Source of the DNA: Sipunculus nudus
Lineage: Eukaryota > Annelida > Sipuncula > Golfingiida > Sipunculidae
Direction of reading: 5' to 3'
Length of the DNA: 64,000 nt
NCBI GenBank assembly: GCA_026874595.1
Contig: CM049318.1
Span: 941,241-1,005,240 of the forward strand
The notes beneath the pieces are model-generated. The model searched no databases. It saw only the letters and a list, made by a program, of their open reading frames with translations, and was not told where the DNA came from. Below, in pieces: positions 11,811 through 24,461 of the stretch. The number at the start of each line of letters is the position of its first letter. Within the stretch, counting starts at the first letter, position 1. The position numbers were made by a program, and so were the translations under genes.

Positions 11811-14800
11811 ATCATACCTTTTCCCTCCTAGTTCTATCACAGGGACTGGACATGTTTCTGTCACAGATCATACCTTTTCCCTCCTAGTTCTATCACACGG
11901 ACTGGATATGTTTCTGTCACAGATCATACCTTTTCCCTCCTAGTTCTATCACAGGGACTGGACATGTTTCTGTCACATATCATACCTTTTCCATCCTAGT
12001 TCTATCACAGGGACTGGATATGTTTCTGTCACATATCATACCTTTTCCCTCCTAGTTCTATCACTTGGACTGGACATGTTTCTGTCACAGATCATACCTT
12101 TTTCCTCCTAGTTCTATCACACAGACTGGATATGTTTCTGTCACAGATCATACCTTTTCCCTCCTAGTTCTATCACACGGACTGGATATGTTTCTGTCAC
12201 AGATCATACCTTTTCCCTCCTAGTTCTATCACAGGGACTGGATATGTTTCTGTCACATATCATACCTTTTCCCTCCTAGTTCTATCACTTGGACTGGACA
12301 TGTTTCTGTCACAGATCATACCTTTTTCCTCCTAGTTCTATCACAGGGACTGGACATGTTTCTGTCACAGATCATACCTTTTCCCTCCTAGTTCTATCAC
12401 AGGGACTGGATATGTTTCTGTCACATATCATACCATTTCCCCTCCCAGTTCTATCACAGGGACTGGACATGTTTCTGTCACAGATCATACCTTTTCCCTC
12501 CTAGTTCTATCACAGGGACTGGATATGTTTCTGTCACAGATAATACCTTTTCCCTCCTAGTTCTATCACAGGGACTGGATATGTTTCTGTCACAGATCGT
12601 ATTTTTCCCCTCCCAGTTCTTTCACAGGGACTGGACATGTTTCTGTCACAGATCATACCTTTTCCCTCCTAGTTCTATCACAGGGACTGGATATGTTTCT
12701 GTTACAGATCATACCTTTCCCCTCCCAGTTCTATCACAGGGACTGGACATGTTTCTGTAACAGATCATACCTTTCCCCTCCTAGTTCTATCACAGGGACT
12801 GGACATGTTTCTGTCACAGATCATACCTTTTCCCTCCTAGTTCTATCACAGGGACTGGATATGCTCTTGTCATAGATCATACCATTTCCCTCTTAGTTCT
12901 ATCACAGGGACTGGACATGTTTCTGTCACAGATCATACCTTTCCCCTCCTAGTTCTATCACAGGGACTGGACATGTTTCTGTTACAGATCATACCTTTCC
13001 CCTCCCAGTTCTATCACAGGGACTGGACATGTTTCTGTCACAGATCATACCTTTCCCCTCCTAGTTCTATCACAGGGACTGGACATGTTTCTGTCACAGA
13101 TCATACCTTTTCCCTCCTAGTTCTATCACAGGGACTGGATATGCTCTTGTCATAGATCATACCATTTCCCTCTTAGTTCTATCACAGGGACTGGACATGT
13201 TTCTGTCACAGATCATACCTTTCCCCTCCTAGTTCTATCACAGGGACTGGACATGTTTCTGTTACAGATCATACCTTTTCACTCCTAGTTCTATCACAAG
13301 GACTGGATATGCTCTTGTCATAGATCATACCATTTCCCTCTTAGTTCTATCACAGGGACTGGACATGTTTCTGTCACAGATCATACCTTTTTCCTCCTAG
13401 TTCTATCACAGGGACTGGACATGTTTCTGTTACAGATCATACCTTTTTCCTCCTAGTTCTATCACTTGGACTGGACATTTTTCTGTCACAGATCATATTT
13501 TTCCCCTCCCAGTTCTATCACAGGGACAGGACATGTTTCTGTCACAGATCATACCTTTTCCCTCCTAGTTCTATCACAGGGACTAGACATGTTTCTGTCA
13601 CAGATCATACCTTTTCCCTCCTAGTTCTATCACAGGGACTGGATATGTTTCTGTTACAGATCATACCTTTTCCTTCCTAGTTCTTTCAGAAGAACTGGAC
13701 ATGTTTCTGTCACAGATCATACCTTTTTCCTCCTAGTTCTATAACAGGGACTGGACATGTTTCTGTCACAGATCATACCTTTTCCCTCCTAGTTCTATCA
13801 CAGGGACAGGACATGTTTCTGTCACAGATCATACCTTTTGCCTCCTAGTTCTATCACAGGGACTGGACATGTTTCTGTCACAGATCATACCTTTTCCCTC
13901 CTAGTTCTATCACAGGGACTGGACATGTTTCTGTCACAGGTCATACCTTTTCCCTCCTAGTTCTATCACAGGGACTGGATATGATTCTGTCACAGATCAT
14001 ACCATTTCCCTCCTAGTTCTATCACAGGGACTGGACATGTTTCTGTCACAGATCATACCTTTTCCCTCCTAGTTCCATCACAGGGACTGGATATGTTTCT
14101 GTCACAGATCATACCTTTTCCCTCCTAGTTCTATCACAGGGACTGGATATGTTTCTGTTACAGATCATACCTTTTCCCTCCTAGTTCTAGCACAGGGACT
14201 GGACATGTTTCTGTCACAGATCATACCTTTTCCCTCCTAGTTCTATCACAGAGACTGGACATGTTTCTGTCACAGATCATACCTTTTCCCTCCTAGTTCT
14301 ATCACAGGGACTGGACATGTTTCTGTCACAGATCATACTTTTGCCTCCTAGTTCTATCACAGGGACTGGACATGTTTCTGTCACAGATCATACCTTTTCC
14401 CTCCTAGTTCTATCACAGGGACTGGATATGCTCTTGTCATAGGTCATACCTTTTTCCTCCTAGTTCTATCACAGGGACTGGACATGTTTCTGTCACAGAT
14501 CATACCTTTTCCCTCCTAGTTCTATCACAGGGACTGGACATGTTTCTGTCACAGATCATACCTTTTTCCTCCTAGTTCTATCACAGGGACTGGATATGTT
14601 TCTGTCACAGATCATACCTTTTCCCTCCTAGTTCTATCACAGGGACTGGATATGCTCTTGTCATAGATCATACCTTTTTCCTCCTAGTTCTATCACAGGG
14701 ACTGGATATGTTTCTGTCACAGATCATACCTTTTGCCTCCTAGTTCTATCACAGGGACTGGACATGTTTCTGTCACAGATCATACCTTTTCCCTCCTAGT

Positions 14801-15275
14801 TCTATCACAGGGACTGGATATGCTCTTGTCACAGATCATACCTTTTGCCTCCTAGTTCTATCACAGGGACTGGACATGTTTCTGTCACAGATCATACCTT
14901 TTGCCTCTTAGTTCTATCACAGGGACTGGACATGTTTCTGTCACAGATCATACCTTTTCCCTCCTAGTTCTATCAGAGGGACTGGACATGTTTCTGTTAC
15001 AGATCATACCTTTTCCCTCCTAGTTCTTTCACAGGGACTGGACATGTTTCTGTCACAGATCATACCTTTTCCCTCCTAGTTCTATCACAGGGACTGGACA
15101 TGTTTCTGTCACAGATCATACCTTTTGCCTCCTAGTTCTATCACAGGGACTGGACATGTTTCTGTCACAGATCATACCTTTTGCCTCCTAGTTCTATCAC
15201 AGGGACTGGACATGTTTCTGTCACAGATCATACCTTTTCCCTCCTAGTTCTATCACAGGGACTGGATATGTTTCT
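11811..15275 (-). repeat. 56-bp minisatellite made from exon 4's 3' end plus its 5' splice site
   Basis: About 62 units of 56 bp run without interruption. Read on the minus strand, a unit is ~41 nt identical or nearly identical to the end of exon 4 (encoding ETYPVPVIELGGK), followed by the donor AAAAG|GTATGATCTG and the next few intron bases. The unit nearest exon 4 is the real exon end, so the array began at the exon-intron junction and grew into the intron. Units differ by a few substitutions (e.g. GACATG/GATATG, CTGTCAC/CTCTTGTCAT). Short plus-strand frames through it are repeat artefacts. Confidence 0.9.
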
Positions 15276-15405
15276 TGGAATGGAGCATCAGGATCAAGTA
15301 TTTTTGCCAGATACTGTAAAGCTTGAGTACGGATACAGTCGTAAGCATCCACCATCTCTTGTGGGGCTTTCTGAGGTCTGACGGTCTCCAGTTCAAACTG
15401 AATCC
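15234..15405 (-). CDS. Exon 4 of the host gene
   Basis: This 172-nt exon has an acceptor in a polypyrimidine context (TTTTTTTACAG) ending at 15,406 and a donor AAAAG|GTATGA at 15,233. Its first two bases complete a Gly codon with exon 3. It reads IQFELETVRPQKAPQEMVDA, then DCIRTQALQYLAK, then DPDAPFQETYPVPVIELGGK, and ends in phase 2, which matches exon 5. The last ~41 nt are the founder copy of the 56-bp minisatellite, so about 13 codons of the protein are encoded by repeat-like DNA. Reading past the donor gives R-Y-D-L-stop, so a missed splice would truncate the protein at once. Confidence 0.8.
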
Positions 15406-15983
15406 CTGTAAAAAAATCAATTAAAAAATTCTCATCAGAAATGATAACCATTAAAAACAAAAACTGGTGTGCTACTTCTGTTAAATGAGCAATGAAAACA
15501 CAGCTAATCACATTCATGACCATTAGATTGTGCACAAATTATGCCAAAGATTGTAATTATGAGTACTAAAAGAACTAAATCATAACATACAACAGATCTG
15601 ATAAATCTGTCTTTCACTTTACACTTCATACCTTCTTCCTATTGTGCTGACCAAGAGTACATGTAACACAATTGTTTTCTCAATAATATATCAACCAGCT
15701 TCCAACAGATTTTCAAGACTTGCAGTTGACTGCACACACTATGCCCATTGAAATGAATAACCATACAACAATGATATGTAACAATATATGGCCTCATATG
15801 CCACTGTGGGCATGAAGAGGATAGGTGGGTAGGTAAAGATCTGTAATTATAACAAAGGCCTCATCTGCACTGGGCTGTCTTTAAGTCCTTTGAACAAATC
15901 TCTGAAACTATATAAGTACATGTATACATACAATTATATATATAGTAAGTTTAAATGATTCACTAATAAGGTATATTTCTTAC

Positions 15984-16088
15984 CTCCATGCAGGTGAAAG
16001 TAGTGTGAACCAAAGTTAAAGTTTTTGGACTTGAAATCTGATGACAGCATCAACGGTGGGAGCTCCTTCTCAGTTTTAACATCGTCAC
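15984..16088 (-). CDS. Exon 3 of the host gene
   Basis: This short 105-nt exon was not visible as an ATG frame; I recognised it from splice sites and phase. The acceptor is CTGAACAG (ending at 16,089) and the donor is GGAG|GTAAGA (16,983 side not applicable; donor bases 15,983-15,982). It reads DDVKTEKELPPLMLSSDFKS, then KNFNFGSHYFHLHG. The first two bases join exon 2's final A to give AGT (Ser), and the last G joins exon 4's GG to give Gly. Both junctions keep phase 1. Confidence 0.72.
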
Positions 16089-19000
16089 CTGTTCAGAGTG
16101 TCAGCATAAGTCAGATTAACATTGTAAATATCATAATCGTCATTTATAAAATTATTAAAATTATTTAAACCCAAAATGCTGGGATAAATATACCTTATCA
16201 CAAAACAATTAAAAATATTTAATTCAAAGTTAATCAGAATATGTTCTATTCAAAACATTAAAATAGGCAATACACAAACAAAGCAAATAAATGCTAATAA
16301 TTCACCAGTGTATAAACATATTGATTTTTTAACAGAATCAGTCCATCTTACAATCAGGGGTTAATAAGACAAATATATTGTTTTTTTTTTAGTGAAATTT
16401 ATTCTAAATGCAATTTTATTGTGTAATATTTTCACAGATCAAATCAAGTCTTACTCTTTTAAATAGTAAACTTCACAGTAAAAACAAATTTAAATGTCAA
16501 ACTGCAACAAAGCAGTAATAATCCTATATAATATTTTAATGTATTAATTTAACACACTAATAAGCTGTGCATGCATATAAATATTGCCTATGTTTGGTTT
16601 AAGTGAAAACTGCAACAAAAAAAAGCATTAGAATAAACAGAAGTAAACGGTATGCGCAATTCAAAATTTGCAAATCACTGGCAAACAGTTGTATTATTGG
16701 TGTCTGGTCTGATCCAAGTGTGAAAGGAATTAATCCTCACTGAAGTGTTAGTTTGCCATGTACTTAATGTGTATTGTCTGAGTGTGCAAATCCAATAGGG
16801 ATTTATATGGAATTACTGAAGTGGAATTATGTGTCTGGTTTCTAACAGTAATGACATAAGGTGTATGTTATTGACACTTGTGGTAGCTATGTTACTGTGT
16901 ATATCATTTAGAGGCTGACTAAGCTATCGGCATAGCTCCATAAATTTGAATTAATACAGAACTCTACACTTCTGGCACTGCATGGGTTGGAATTTTTTTT
17001 TAAATATATAGAAAACTTACACATTTTTTAATAATCGAGGAAACATTCAAAATTTCTGAACATGTGAAAAATCATGTATAAAATGTTTCAACGTAAAAAA
17101 TATATATGTACAGACTGATTTATGAGGAAAAAATAAATAAACAAAAAAAAGAAATGTTGAAGGAGTTGGTTTATTTTACAAAAATTTCACTTTTCTTTAT
17201 TATTCTGGATGTTTCCAGAATAATAAAGAAATCTATTTGATGTTAATAGTTTTGAAAACTGCTGCTGCAAAGCAGACCAAATTATTAAATAAAAAAGTAT
17301 TTAGTCAGAAACATTCCAGTCTCAATTTATGATCACCAATATAACTGTCTCAAATTTATTAATCATTTTCAGTTATTGACTCTGATTTATTTACAAAAAA
17401 AAATATGAACATGTTCAGGACTTTTTCAGAAAAAGACTAAAGATCCATATTGTTTATATGCAAACAAATGTATGTAGTAAGTTTAATATGTAAATCCAGC
17501 TTCTTTGTCTTGTATGGTTTAATTTTTTTTTGATATTAAAGAAGTGAATGTTGATGAAGTATCCCTAAGATGCAGGAACTAGATGTTGATTTCCATCTAA
17601 GTAATTAAACATTAATTTTCCAAAGTACTATAATTTTGTTTCTACCACAAGTTTTAAAATGTATTTGATTCACAATATAACTTCAATTTAATCTACCTGG
17701 TGCCAAATACTAAACAGTTATGTAAATCTAACAACCTGATCAGTCTACTTTGATTTAATGCTCAAAAGCTACCTATATGCACATCATTTATATTCTAAAA
17801 TTAATATGTTATGATTATTTTCATTCATTATTTTTATGAAAGTGTATATAATGTGTATAAATTCAAGTTGCATGCATATATTGTCATTTAGATAAATTGT
17901 ATATAGTTGAAAACAGATGAATGTATATATACATAGAAATTAACCAAATTGTGAGACAAAGATTAGCAGACAGCCTGGCAGAGTTCATATGCAAGTTTAT
18001 GCAAATTAACACAATATGCACAGGATGCACATGAAAATGCCACAAGTAAGACCAGATGATGTGGAAAACCTGCAAGTGAATTGTTGGCTCACCTCTCCCT
18101 GTATATTGAATAACACAAAAATATTAGGAAAAATGAATTATATAAGACCAATTTATTTAAACTTATAACAATGGTTACTGCAATAATCTATTATTAATCT
18201 ATTCTTGTAATACTGTTAACTACTGTTGATTTTTTTTCTGCCCAATAAATATATAGCTATGCATTTTTTGTGACAGATATACATGTATATGCTATATGAT
18301 AATTACATATTAATGGTCATACCAAAGACAATCTTTAAAACATAAACTACAATCCATCATGATTTTGCTTAGTCTTATTTTAATTTAGTAAAGGAATTCA
18401 GTATCATGGGAGTAAAAACAAAATAATTATCCATCATTTGTATTTGATATAAAAAATCTGTATATATATATAAATATATATATACATATACCATTAACTC
18501 ATGAGGCCATATATTTCTTCTTAAAACTACAAAAATGCACAGGAGATTGTATATTTATTTACAAAATATACTTCTCCACATATCTTTCCTCTGTCTGAAT
18601 GGTTTTGTATGTCAGTGCAAGAATACATCAAACGACACAAACAGCAGATGGCAGTCACATATATATATATATATTAATATAAAACAAAAAAGTATAAATC
18701 TCTCTCTGGAAAATGGAAATATACAATGTAATTGGAGCAAGGATTATTTCAAGACTGCTCTCTTTAAACCAGAAAATAAGTACTTTTACTTGCCAGATTG
18801 TCTTGAATATAGTGCATTACTTGGAAAAGAAAGTTATGCTTTTTACAAAATATGTAGGAAGCATATATTTGGGGATATGAGAAAATACACTAATACTTGT
18901 TATTAATTACAGTTTCAGTTTTATTGATAGTCATTAATGGATAGTATACATGCATGTAGAAGTTTATTTCCATACATTAACATGCATAATAAATAGTCAA

Positions 19001-19380
19001 TAGCAGGAAGAAAGAATATTTTACAATGTTAATGTTATAAATTATATAATAGTATTTCATATAACAAAAAACCCTAAATAATTCTTTCTTTAAAACATTA
19101 ATTACTTCTTAAGTTCTTAAGAAAAATTACCAAAAAAAAGCATACACAATTTTAAAAGTTCATATTTGAAGGTGCACTATAGGTAAGTTGGCTCAACTAA
19201 CAATATTTCAGTTATGTTTAACAAACTTAACATGCTTTATATATATTTAAAAATCATTATTGGCCTGAATAAAACAGAAGCTACTGTATATGTAGAAAAA
19301 ACACAGAGGAAAGAACTGATGACACAGGTAGACTTTGAGGGTAAAACCAGAAAGGATCTGGCCATTTAATTTCCACTAAT
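16089..19380. other. Intron 2 (right-hand part of text order), AT-rich, no gene; perfect hairpin at 17,192-17,231
   Basis: This is part of the 11 kb intron between exons 2 and 3. It is very AT-rich with short TA tracts near 18,460 and 18,660 and no coding resemblance. A perfect 18-bp inverted repeat (TTTCTTTATTATTCTGGA and complement, loop TGTT) sits at 17,192-17,231. Confidence 0.6.
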
Positions 19381-19760
19381 GAATCCACATTAATTTGGGT
19401 TTTTATTATTACCCTGACTGGCTGGCATGATAATGGTTTTAAATCCCTAAATAATAAATCCACATTAATTTGGGTTTTTATTATTACCCTGACTGGCTGG
19501 CATGATAATGGTTTCAAAATCCCTAAATAATAAATACACGTTAATTTGGGTTTTTATTATTACCCTGACTGGCTGGCATGATAATGGTTTTTCAATTCCT
19601 AAATAATAAATCCACGTTAATTTGGGTTTTTATTATTACCCTGACTGGCTGGCATGATAATGGTTTTTCAATTCCTAAATAATAAATCCACGTTAATTTG
19701 GGTTTTTATTATTACCCTGACTGGCTGGCATGATAATGGTTTTAAAATCCCTAAATAATA
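19381..19760. repeat. 76-bp tandem repeat, 5 copies
   Basis: The phrase GCTGGCATGATAATGG starts at 19,421, 19,496, 19,572, 19,648 and 19,724, so the period is 75-76 bp. Copies differ by few bases (CACATTAATT/CACGTTAATT; TTTTAAA/TTTTTCA). Intronic in the host gene. Confidence 0.92.
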
Positions 19761-20005
19761 ATGGAAAGATAAAGTTGTCTATAAAGGACCCAATCACATA
19801 CATTTATGGTGAATCTATATTTAGATCTATATAGATATATACAGCCCCAGACAGGTTTACTATATTATTATTGTACATCAAGACTTAAGATGAACCAAAC
19901 AACTGTCTTATGATTGACCTTTTTGTCATAAAAAGTAGTATATGTGTAACAAAGATTGGTATAAACAATAACTGTAACATGCTGTGTGCTATAAAAGGTT
20001 GTGTA

Positions 20006-20010
<5 letters not shown>

Positions 20011-20066
<56 letters not shown>
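20011..20066. repeat. (TA)n microsatellite
   Basis: About 27 TA dinucleotides in a row, intronic in the host gene. Open frames reading Ile-Tyr repeats on both strands are artefacts of it. Confidence 0.97.
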
Positions 20067-20067
<1 letters not shown>

Positions 20068-20900
20068 TGTATTTCAAACTCCAGCAAACATCCTGCTGTC
20101 ACATTAATTTACTTAAAGTTTTAATTTAGTGACAATATCATACAAGATAGGGCCAGTTTACAAACAAACTTCAAATGGATAAAAGCTATTGACTTTTTAT
20201 GGACAGTAAAAATTATCAAGGATGACACTGAATGACTTTTTCTATAGAGATCACTGCCATGCCCGGGCAATGAAACCTACAAAAAAAAACCCACAGAAAA
20301 AGCACTTCCAATTTAGTTGTTTAACACATTTTCTTCATATAAGGAATACTTTTTTGTGATTTACCAATCAATGACCAATGTAAAATAAACTGATGAGAAC
20401 ATATTTCAAATCAACAGAAAATCAGTTTTGTGTTATATTAACCATTTTTAAAAAATTTCTAAAACTTATAAATCGGCTCTTGCACTGCTTAGATTTTGAA
20501 GGAATGACTATTGACAAATTATGAATCCAGTACAAAACCTAACTGTATTAAAATATGCTGGAATTAATCAAAGGAATCTTCCGGATATTAATAAAAATAG
20601 GGAATTACTGACAACAGGGGAATATACCAGTACCACATGCACTGATTATTGATTATATGCCTACAAGCAGTACTGGTGTAAATGCTCTGGTAATTTCAAG
20701 CACTGACTGACAAAGCATGCCACATGGCATGTTTCAGTGGCATAATTACACCAGTCACTCCCCTCCAGATCAGATCTATACATCAACATACATTTTAGTT
20801 AATCACAGGCTCAGGTCCAATGAACCTGCTTGGTTCACCAGGTAAGGCTACAGCAACATGGAGGGTTTACTGAAGAAGTGTACCCAAGGTCTACCATATA

Positions 20901-21055
20901 CAGTTGAACCTGTCTTTAAGACCACCTCTGTAATAAGACCACCTGCCTATTAAAACCACCCTTGAATGCACCAAAAGCATTCTCATTGATATAACTGTGG
21001 ATTAAGACCAACTCTGGCCAGTCCCACAGGTGGTCTTATTACACAGGTTTCACTG
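20901..21055. mobile_element. 155-bp TA-flanked MITE (Tc1/mariner-pogo type)
   Basis: The left end is CAGTTGAACCTGTCTTTAAG (20,901) and the right end complements to CAGTGAAACCTGTGTAATAA, a diverged terminal inverted repeat of ~27 bp including AAGACCACC. It is flanked by TA at 20,899-20,900 and 21,056-21,057, the target duplication of the Tc1/mariner-pogo group. The interior has further GACCACC words and no transposase. Confidence 0.85.
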
Positions 21056-21057
21056 TA

Positions 21058-22515
21058 AATGTAACATATGTAATGCAACCTCCAACTTCCAAGGCACAAT
21101 CAGGTTGAGAATTCATATGCATGCTTTAAAGAAATCATGCATACAATTAAGCTTATCAAACAGTATAACTGTAGAACATCAACATTTCTTTTTTTTACAC
21201 CAATTACTCTTGATGCCTCATTAACAACATGAAACATCTGGAAATTATTCTGTACACTCTGAGTGGAAGTACATGGAAAGATTAAAGATAACTATGTTGG
21301 TATTGTATTATTTTTGGAAATCGTATGTACAAATCCATTGGTGCTGCATTCCAATTTCTGCAGTACCTCAAGAGAATGCATGGTCATGCATGTTATATTT
21401 GAAGCAGCACTGCAAGACACCATATTTTGGGCTGTTCATTAACTGCCTTCCCTAAGAAAAAATATAAACAAAACTCTTATAATTTTAATGTATAACTGTT
21501 AATCATACATCCTTTCTTTAAAGGTAAGTGACTTCAAATTTTTCAATGTTATACCAAAATTTAATGCAATCCAAATCAAAGTCACAGTAGTTTGAGATGT
21601 TTAAATTTGAATATACATATATATTCCTCAATATCTTTTTAAATGATTACCACACTATTTAATCACTCTTTTTTCCATTATGACCACAGTCATCTTTGCT
21701 TATATATGAAATAATTATTTATACAACAATTACAATTTAGTGAAACATACAGCTTGAGCATGGTAAAGATATAATTACCAAAATGTTGTTTTTTCTATGG
21801 CTTTTTGAAAAATCATGTAAATAATTAATTATTCCAGCCTGCATCATATTTGAGAATTTCATCTAAGGAATAGGGGAAATTTTCAGAACAATTCATGTAA
21901 GCTAATAATAGCAAGTTTGTCAAAGTAGTCTGACCGGTCGAACCTTCAGCTTTGCTTTAACAATACAACACCACAGTGATTTAAATGGTGGTATTTCAGT
22001 CACGGTGAACATTTTTTATGGTTCAATAAATATATATGCTGGTACTCATTAAGCTAATTGTTCAGATAAGTGTGTGTGAATAGGGTCCTTACCATTGAGG
22101 TGATGGAAGTTATAAACACACGTGGTAGTTATAAAACAGAAAATCTTCCACTGCTTTTTACAAGACTTTACAATATAAACATATTAGATCTATTAAAAAA
22201 ATCTAAAAAAAACATGTTCTTTTTTTGTAAAAATAAGCAAAGATTCCTGAGCATAATAATTCAGGAATATAATAAACACATGGCCTAAATTGAACTATAA
22301 AAGTGATTCCAATAATGATTCACAGTTTATTTTGTTTATATTTTATATTTCACTGTATATTATGGTACACCAGTATGAACAGCCCAGATATGGGTCTATA
22401 AATGCCTCAAAATCGGTGCACATGCAATCCGATCTTTACAGATGATACTACTAAAGGTCATTTTAGAATTAGATCAAAGGTCATTCTTGCTCAGTTTTAC
22501 CTTCTTCTTCTTTTG
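21058..22515. other. Intronic AT-rich sequence, nothing recognised
   Basis: Both strands show only short frames without resemblance to known families. The phrase 'gattaacc...' and scattered TA tracts are the only structure. Confidence 0.5.
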
Positions 22516-23364
22516 ACCCTGAAATATGCAGCCATGAAGAATGTCAGGATGCTACTGTTATTGTGTGATAAAGTGCTGTTCCTGATGATCAAGACCCTGA
22601 TATGCAGCCATGAAGAATGTCAGGATGCTACTGTTATTGTGTGATAAAGTGCTGTTCATGATGATCAAGACCCTGATATGCAGCCATGAAGAATGTCAGG
22701 ATGCTACTGTTATTGTGTGATAAAGTGCTGTTCATGATGATCAAGAACCTGATATGCAGCCATGAAGAATATCAGGATGCTACTGTTACTGTGTGATAAA
22801 GTGCTGTTCATGATGATCAAGACCCTGATATGCAGCCATGAAGAATGTCAGGATGCTACTGTTATTGTGTGATAAAGTGCTGTTCATGATGATCAAGACC
22901 CTGATATGCAGCCATGAAGAATGTCAGGATGCTACTGTTATTGTGTGATAAAGTGCTGTTCATGATGATCAAGACCCTGATATGCAGCCATGAAGAATGT
23001 CAGGATGCTACTGTTATTGTGTGATAAAGTGCTGTTCATGATGATCAAGAACCTGATATGCAGCCATGAAGAATATCAGGATGCTACTGTTACTGTGTGA
23101 TAAAGTGCTGTTCATGATGATCAAGACCCTGATATTCAGCCATGAAGAATGTCAGGATGCTACTGTTATTGTGTGATAAAGTGCTGTTCATGATGATCAA
23201 GACCCTGATATGCAGCCATGAAGAATGTCAGGATGCTACTGTTATTGTGTGATAAAGTGCTGTTCATGATGATCAAGACCCTGATATGCAGCCATGAAGA
23301 ATGTCAGGATACTACTGTTACTGTGTGATAAAGTGCTGTTCATGATGATCAAGACCCTGATATG
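22516..23364. repeat. 76-bp tandem repeat, ~11 copies
   Basis: GCAGCCATGAAGAATGTCAG returns every 76 bp from 22,528 to 23,288 (one unit has TTCAGCC). Two units share the GAACC and ATATCAGG variants 304 bp apart (22,745 and 23,049), so blocks of four units were copied together. Intronic. It is unrelated in sequence to the other 76-bp array at 19.4 kb. Confidence 0.93.
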
Positions 23365-24461
23365 GATAATTTTTGTCCCAGTCTTCTAAGAGATGACGTT
23401 GCACAAGGATTATTCCAGTCCACTGATTATTATAGCCTGATTTCTGCCCGTTGATCGATAACAAATATCCGTTTTATTTCTCACATGAAAAAAACACTAA
23501 ATTCCCTTTTCAATTTTGTACAAATATTAAAAACAATAACAAATAAAACAATATAGTAATTTTTTTAAAACACAAAAAAATTCCCCTATGGAAAAAGGTC
23601 CTAAACCTAAGAAAACAAAAAATTATCTCTGCTTTAACTTTAAGAAATTCACTAGTCAGAACACTTTGTTCATTCCCAGGTATCTCAGCCAAGAAAATCT
23701 TAATTTATAAAATAGTCCCTAATTATTTATATTCAGCAGTTCTTTGAATAAAGAATATAAAATAAAAACTTCTTGGATGAAAGCAGTTTAAAGTGTTCAG
23801 CTCAATAGCTTATATCAAAATAATGAGCTGAATGTACTTTCTTGAAAAATTTATTTAAATTCGATCTGCTTGAGTAAATCTGCTCGAGTCTAGGTTTTCT
23901 GAAAGTCCCTTTGACCTCTGGATATCAGAGATTTTTACTGTTCTGTTACTAAATCAGTTAAAAGTAGCTTCAAGATATATCAAACAAACAAACTCTAACA
24001 GTAGGAAATCCTCACATCAGTTGATCAGTTTGATTTTAACAGTTTGAGTCAAGAGCCTTGCTGCTGTTTACTCTCTCCTGGGTTGTTCTTTAACAGCAGT
24101 TAATGCTTTGCTTGTTAACATAGTGAATAAAATTGGGCATATCAGATAGGAAAAGCAACCTTACCAATTAAGATCTAGACTGGGCCATTAATGATCTGTG
24201 TAAATAAGGTTAAAAGTAAAACATGCTGAAACTATTCTTGGAGATACAGATAGAAATATGAACTCAGCATATTATATTTGTATATGGCAATTTTCCACAT
24301 TATATTTATGATATACTGTTCAGGTTTGAAAATATTCTGTTATTTAAAGTACAAGGATAATCATCAACACCTGTGACAGAAATTTACAAATCTATGAAAT
24401 TATCGCCAAGTGGTTATGATCCTTGTGTCCTGGTGATTAAATTAATAATAACTTAATCCAC
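23365..24461. other. Intronic, nothing recognised
   Basis: AT-rich sequence with no gene-like frame on either strand and no repeat I can define within the window. Confidence 0.5.

Noticed and set aside
12289-15381. Plus-strand frames through the 56-bp array
   Set aside because: They are repeat translations; the real coding sense of the founder unit is the minus strand of exon 4.
17192-17231. microRNA precursor
   Set aside because: A perfect 18-bp stem with a 4-nt loop is too short for a normal pre-miRNA.
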